Source: Competibacter sp963695105 (GTDB lineage: Bacteria > Pseudomonadota > Gammaproteobacteria > Competibacterales > Competibacteraceae). From it: a DNA stretch of 64,000 nt. The notes under the pieces were generated by a model. It saw nothing but the letters and a program-made list of their open reading frames with translations. It was not told the DNA's origin and did no database searches. This document shows positions 61,319 through 64,000 of this stretch, in pieces (position 1 is the stretch's first letter; each line of letters starts with the position of its first letter). The stretch is from NCBI GenBank assembly GCA_963695105.1, contig CAVOGC010000055.1, positions 262,883-326,882 on the forward strand, read 5' to 3'. Both the position numbers and the translations under genes were made by a program.

Positions 61319-61576
61319 ATGATTATCGTCAGTAAATACGAGGTGACGGGCGAACTGGACCAAGGCGGTATGGGCCTCGTTTACCGGGTCCGCCATCGGG
61401 AACTGGGCGCGATCTTCGCTCTGAAGATGCTGCGCGCCACGCTCTCGATGAAGCGGAAGCGGTGGGGCGGTTTTACCACGAAGCGCGGATCATCGCGCAA
61501 TTGCGCCATCCAAACATCGTCAAGGTGTTCAATAGACGGTAGTGTTCTTAACGTGGTTATGAAAAATAGCAACTAG
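61319..61576 (+). pseudogene. Ser/Thr kinase N-terminal fragment (copy 2, truncated)
   Basis: It starts MIIVSKYEVTGELDQGGMGL and VYRVRHRELGAIFALKMLRA, almost the same as copy 1 from 59955. The first part keeps the catalytic-lobe Lys (FALKM). A one-base loss shortly after turns LLDEAEAV-type coding into SMKRKRWGG. The original frame can be followed to LRHPNIVKVF-equivalent bases at about 61530, after which similarity to kinases stops. About 200 bases are thus a direct repeat of copy 1. Confidence 0.75.
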
Positions 61577-61658
61577 TTGATTGCAAATGATTTGTTTGCG
61601 CCGGTATCCACTTTTAGCGCACTACCCAATAGACCTGTTCCAAAATAAGTTTCATAAT

Positions 61659-61875
61659 CTATTGAACAACATAGTCATTTTTAAGGTTGCACAAGCCAAC
61701 AACCAATAAAATAACCTGATCGGCCATATTGTGGAAATGGTTTCGGAATTTATTCGTAAGAATCTGAAAAATTTTTAGGTCGCCAATCAAATGTTCGGTA
61801 GTGCTTCAGATGTGGATATTTAGCTCATTAACTGCTTTATATTGAATTTGTTGCAGATCAACACATCCAGGTCAG
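61659..61875 (-). pseudogene. Possible remnant of an IS5-type (DDE) transposase C-terminus
   Basis: One minus-strand frame with a single internal stop reads LQQIQYKAVNELNIHI, stop, then STTEHLIGDLKIFQILTNKF, RNHFHNMADQVILLVV and GLCNLKND. The pattern EH(L/V)IG.LK.F.IL...(Y/F)RN....N...LI.G..N resembles the end of IS5-related DDE transposases. No inverted repeats or start were found, so only a scar remains. The surrounding 61577-62144 region is AT-rich and otherwise empty. Confidence 0.45.
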
Positions 61876-62144
61876 GAGCACCACCCGATTTTTATCGTGA
61901 GGTCGGCACCAGCGATTAGATACATCGAATGCGTTTTCTTTGAGGGTAGAACGAGAAGTGATCGGCTTGGATCAAAGCCGTACCCCCTGGATTGTGGGGT
62001 CGATTTCAAGTGTGCCATCTTGATTCCTTCAATTCATAAATTTGATGTGACTAATGCTTCGCGTCAGATGCTTTGTGAAGCGCAAAGAAACAATGTCGCC
62101 TGTACGCAGTGGTTGGATGGCTTGCTCATGAGAATGCTCGGATA

Positions 62145-63977
62145 CTATGCCAATATTTTGTAAGCGAATCTCAACATGATTTCGTGATTATGTATATCCC
62201 GTTCTATTCCGGCGCCCATATGCCCGGCGTCGAACCAATGCACCTCTATTGCTTTGCCTAGTGCCTTCAGCCGTGCCTCGTACACTTCCACTTGGCGGGC
62301 TGGACAGCGCGTATCGTTACGCCCTTGTATGATGAGCACGGGCGCTCGGACCGCTTCGGCATAAGTGATAGGCGAGGCATTGACATATTGCTCCGGCTTC
62401 TCTTCGGGCGCCCCGCCGAACAAGGCGTGTTCGTAGCCCCGAAATGCTTCGGCTTGATCCTCATACTCCAATACCCAGTCGGCGATGGCCACGCCGGCCA
62501 TGCCACCCGCCCAAAGGTCTGGTCGCTTGCCCAGTCCATGCAAGGTCAGATAACCCCCATACGACCAGCCGGTTAGCAGGATTTCACCTGAGTTTGCGAT
62601 ACCTGCTGTGACCAACCAATCATGGGCGGCAACCATATCCTCAATTTCCCAATAACCTAGGTTACCCCAAATCTTCTCTTGAAACTCGCGGCCAAAGGTA
62701 GTCGAGCCACGATAGTTGATCGTGAGGTAAGCAAAGCCGTGATCGAGCCAAGTTTGACTTCCCGGCCCAAACAACTCGGTTGCCACAACTTCTGGCCCGC
62801 CGTGCGTATGCAGAATAGTTGGGAAAGGGCCGTCCCCCTCTGGCAGGCCCAACCAACCCTGAATTATCTGTCCATCAGATGCAGGGAACGTGATGGATTT
62901 CCATGGCCGGCCCGCTGGCACTTCACCAGCAGCCAATAAGTTGCGTGTTTTCTCGCCCGTCCGCGCATCAAGGGCGATCAGTTGCGAGGGGTGAGTAGCA
63001 TCTTGCCATTGGGCGAAGATTTCCTCTCCACTGCCAAAATAAGTTCCTGAATTTGCGAAGAATCCATACGTGCCACCCGGGTGATTCAGTTTGGTCAGGG
63101 CCTGGGTGGTAAGGTCGTAAAGGTAGAGTTGTTGAATGGCTTGGGTGAATTGGCACAACAATAGGCTATTGGCATCAGGTGACCAATCCAAGGGGACGAC
63201 TTCTCCGATGAGGTTGGGCAAATCGGGGTCAATGCGTTCGTTGGTGCGTGGATTCCAAATGAAAGGGCGTTTGACTCCAGTACGATTGGTTGTCCCGGCC
63301 ATTCGCAGGTCGCCCGGCTGAGGCGAAAACTCCACGACGTTCAGACTGATTCCGGCACCGTCCCAGAGTTCAGCAATCTGCGCGCCACTAGCGATGTCGA
63401 AGGAACGCAGCTTGTAGTGTTGCAGGGTAGTGTGGTCGGTGGTGGCGACTATGGCAACTTCGCCTCCGAAAGAGTAGGTCGGCCCAAGCGTAATTTTTTG
63501 GCTGTGAAATAACTGCCGAGGCGCATGGATTTCCCCATTGGCGTTTGTCTCTACACTGTGGATATGGAAGCCTTCCGAGCCTGCCGCCGTGAACCCAAAA
63601 TGGCTTCCGGAACCACTGGACGAAAAAGCCAAAGTCGAATAGGTCGGCCAATCCGGCGTGAGGTCTTGCGGATCCCCGCCGTCGTATGGTAGTCGGACAA
63701 AATGTCCAATCTCATTACCTTGCTTGTCATCCAGAAAATAGATGTAGCGGCCGTCACCCGAGATTGCGCCAAATAGGATTCCCGCAGGCCGGTTTGTGAA
63801 TTGACGCAACTTACCATACCGTACATCCCAAGTGTGAAGCTGGAACTTTCCGGAGATATTTGTGGCAACCAAGCCCCGTGTGCGGTTGGCAAGAGCAATT
63901 TGTGTCCATGCTACAATTGGGGCACGAAATCTTTGCTTCCAGCGGGCATTTTCGTCGAGTTGTATGTCGGTGAGCAT
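62145..63977 (-). CDS. S9-family peptidase (acylaminoacyl-peptidase / prolyl oligopeptidase type)
   Basis: A 610-residue enzyme. Residues 1-360 form a beta-propeller of WD-like units (FGAISGDGRYIYFLDDKQGN, PLDWSPDANSLLL). The C-terminal alpha/beta-hydrolase has HTHGGPE, the nucleophile elbow GWSYGG, the Asp in IIQGRNDTRCP and the His in DAGHMG. There is no signal peptide, so it is probably a cytoplasmic peptidase acting on short or acylated peptides. AGGAGA lies eight bases before the ATG. Base composition is lower in GC than the core genes, consistent with acquisition. Confidence 0.9.
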   Translation of the reverse strand: MLTDIQLDENARWKQRFRAPIVAWTQIALANRTRGLVATNISGKFQLHTWDVRYGKLRQFTNRPAGILFGAISGDGRYIYFLDDKQGNEIGHFVRLPYDGGDPQDLTPDWPTYSTLAFSSSGSGSHFGFTAAGSEGFHIHSVETNANGEIHAPRQLFHSQKITLGPTYSFGGEVAIVATTDHTTLQHYKLRSFDIASGAQIAELWDGAGISLNVVEFSPQPGDLRMAGTTNRTGVKRPFIWNPRTNERIDPDLPNLIGEVVPLDWSPDANSLLLCQFTQAIQQLYLYDLTTQALTKLNHPGGTYGFFANSGTYFGSGEEIFAQWQDATHPSQLIALDARTGEKTRNLLAAGEVPAGRPWKSITFPASDGQIIQGWLGLPEGDGPFPTILHTHGGPEVVATELFGPGSQTWLDHGFAYLTINYRGSTTFGREFQEKIWGNLGYWEIEDMVAAHDWLVTAGIANSGEILLTGWSYGGYLTLHGLGKRPDLWAGGMAGVAIADWVLEYEDQAEAFRGYEHALFGGAPEEKPEQYVNASPITYAEAVRAPVLIIQGRNDTRCPARQVEVYEARLKALGKAIEVHWFDAGHMGAGIERDIHNHEIMLRFAYKILA

Positions 63978-64000
63978 AGCTTTCTCCTGATTGAGACAAC

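Noticed and set aside
61897..62163. Plus-strand open frame of 88 codons before the S9 peptidase gene
   Set aside because: No ribosome-binding site, no recognised motif, and its end overlaps the stop region of the peptidase gene; codon use is not coding-like.

Overview
The window comes from a high-GC gammaproteobacterium. The core genes are rpoH, dksA, ureE/ureF, yajC-secD-secF, recJ, queG, nnr, tsaE, znuABC-zur, murB and ftsY, and all read as gammaproteobacterial types. The mix resembles Competibacteraceae-like chromosomes, but that is an impression from protein style and was not tested. No rRNA, tRNA or CRISPR array was recognised.

Layout. 1-3950 (minus): lipid A aminoarabinose genes arnT (frameshifted), arnE/F-like, arnB and arnC (running off the left edge). 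4122-6124: a PmrAB/QseBC-like two-component pair. 6269-7519: a DUF347-type membrane protein and a secreted PepSY protein. This looks like an envelope-modification and envelope-sensing locus. 7780-12057 is a visibly AT-richer block of three envelope-glycan genes: a GT9 heptosyltransferase-like protein, a flippase-like LPG_synthase_TM protein and a GtrA-GT39 fusion. 12638-18762: an MscS channel, a DUF2934 protein, a predicted outer-membrane barrel, ureE-ureF without other urease genes, and a degenerate GGDEF protein. 18861-27117: comF, a stand-alone DUF2126 protein, pgm and the yajC-secD-secF operon. 27166-38295: a tail-anchored receiver protein, gamma-glutamyltransferase, alaC-hom, a phosphoglycerate mutase-like gene, recJ and a MASE1-PAS-GGDEF cyclase. 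38376-44459: N-formylglutamate amidohydrolase, a dppA-like pseudogene, an FHA-sigma54 activator, queG, nnr and tsaE. 44486-52464: a restriction-methylase remnant, dksA, the divergent zinc regulon (znuA / zur-znuC-znuB around a Zur box), ybbA-ybbP and tesA.

52465-56564 is an accessory island between tesA and murB. It holds a three-gene, translationally coupled cassette matching the ABC-three-component (ABC-3C) conflict-system architecture: an effector with a diverged Mrr-like nuclease motif, a small middle component and a DUF2326 ABC-type ATPase. A VOC protein and an osmC-like pseudogene follow. 56565-59774 returns to core genes (murB, rpoH, ftsY). 59775-62144 is a decay zone with two broken copies of a Ser/Thr kinase and a transposase remnant. 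An S9-family peptidase of lower GC closes the window.

The most notable points are the ABC-3C cassette, the tail-anchored CheY-like protein, the GGDEF protein with a ruined active site but intact I-site, and a dispersed palindromic element that has intruded into the coding ends of arnB and znuC. Several fragments (dppA, osmC, methylase, kinases) show that junctions between core blocks are accumulating debris.
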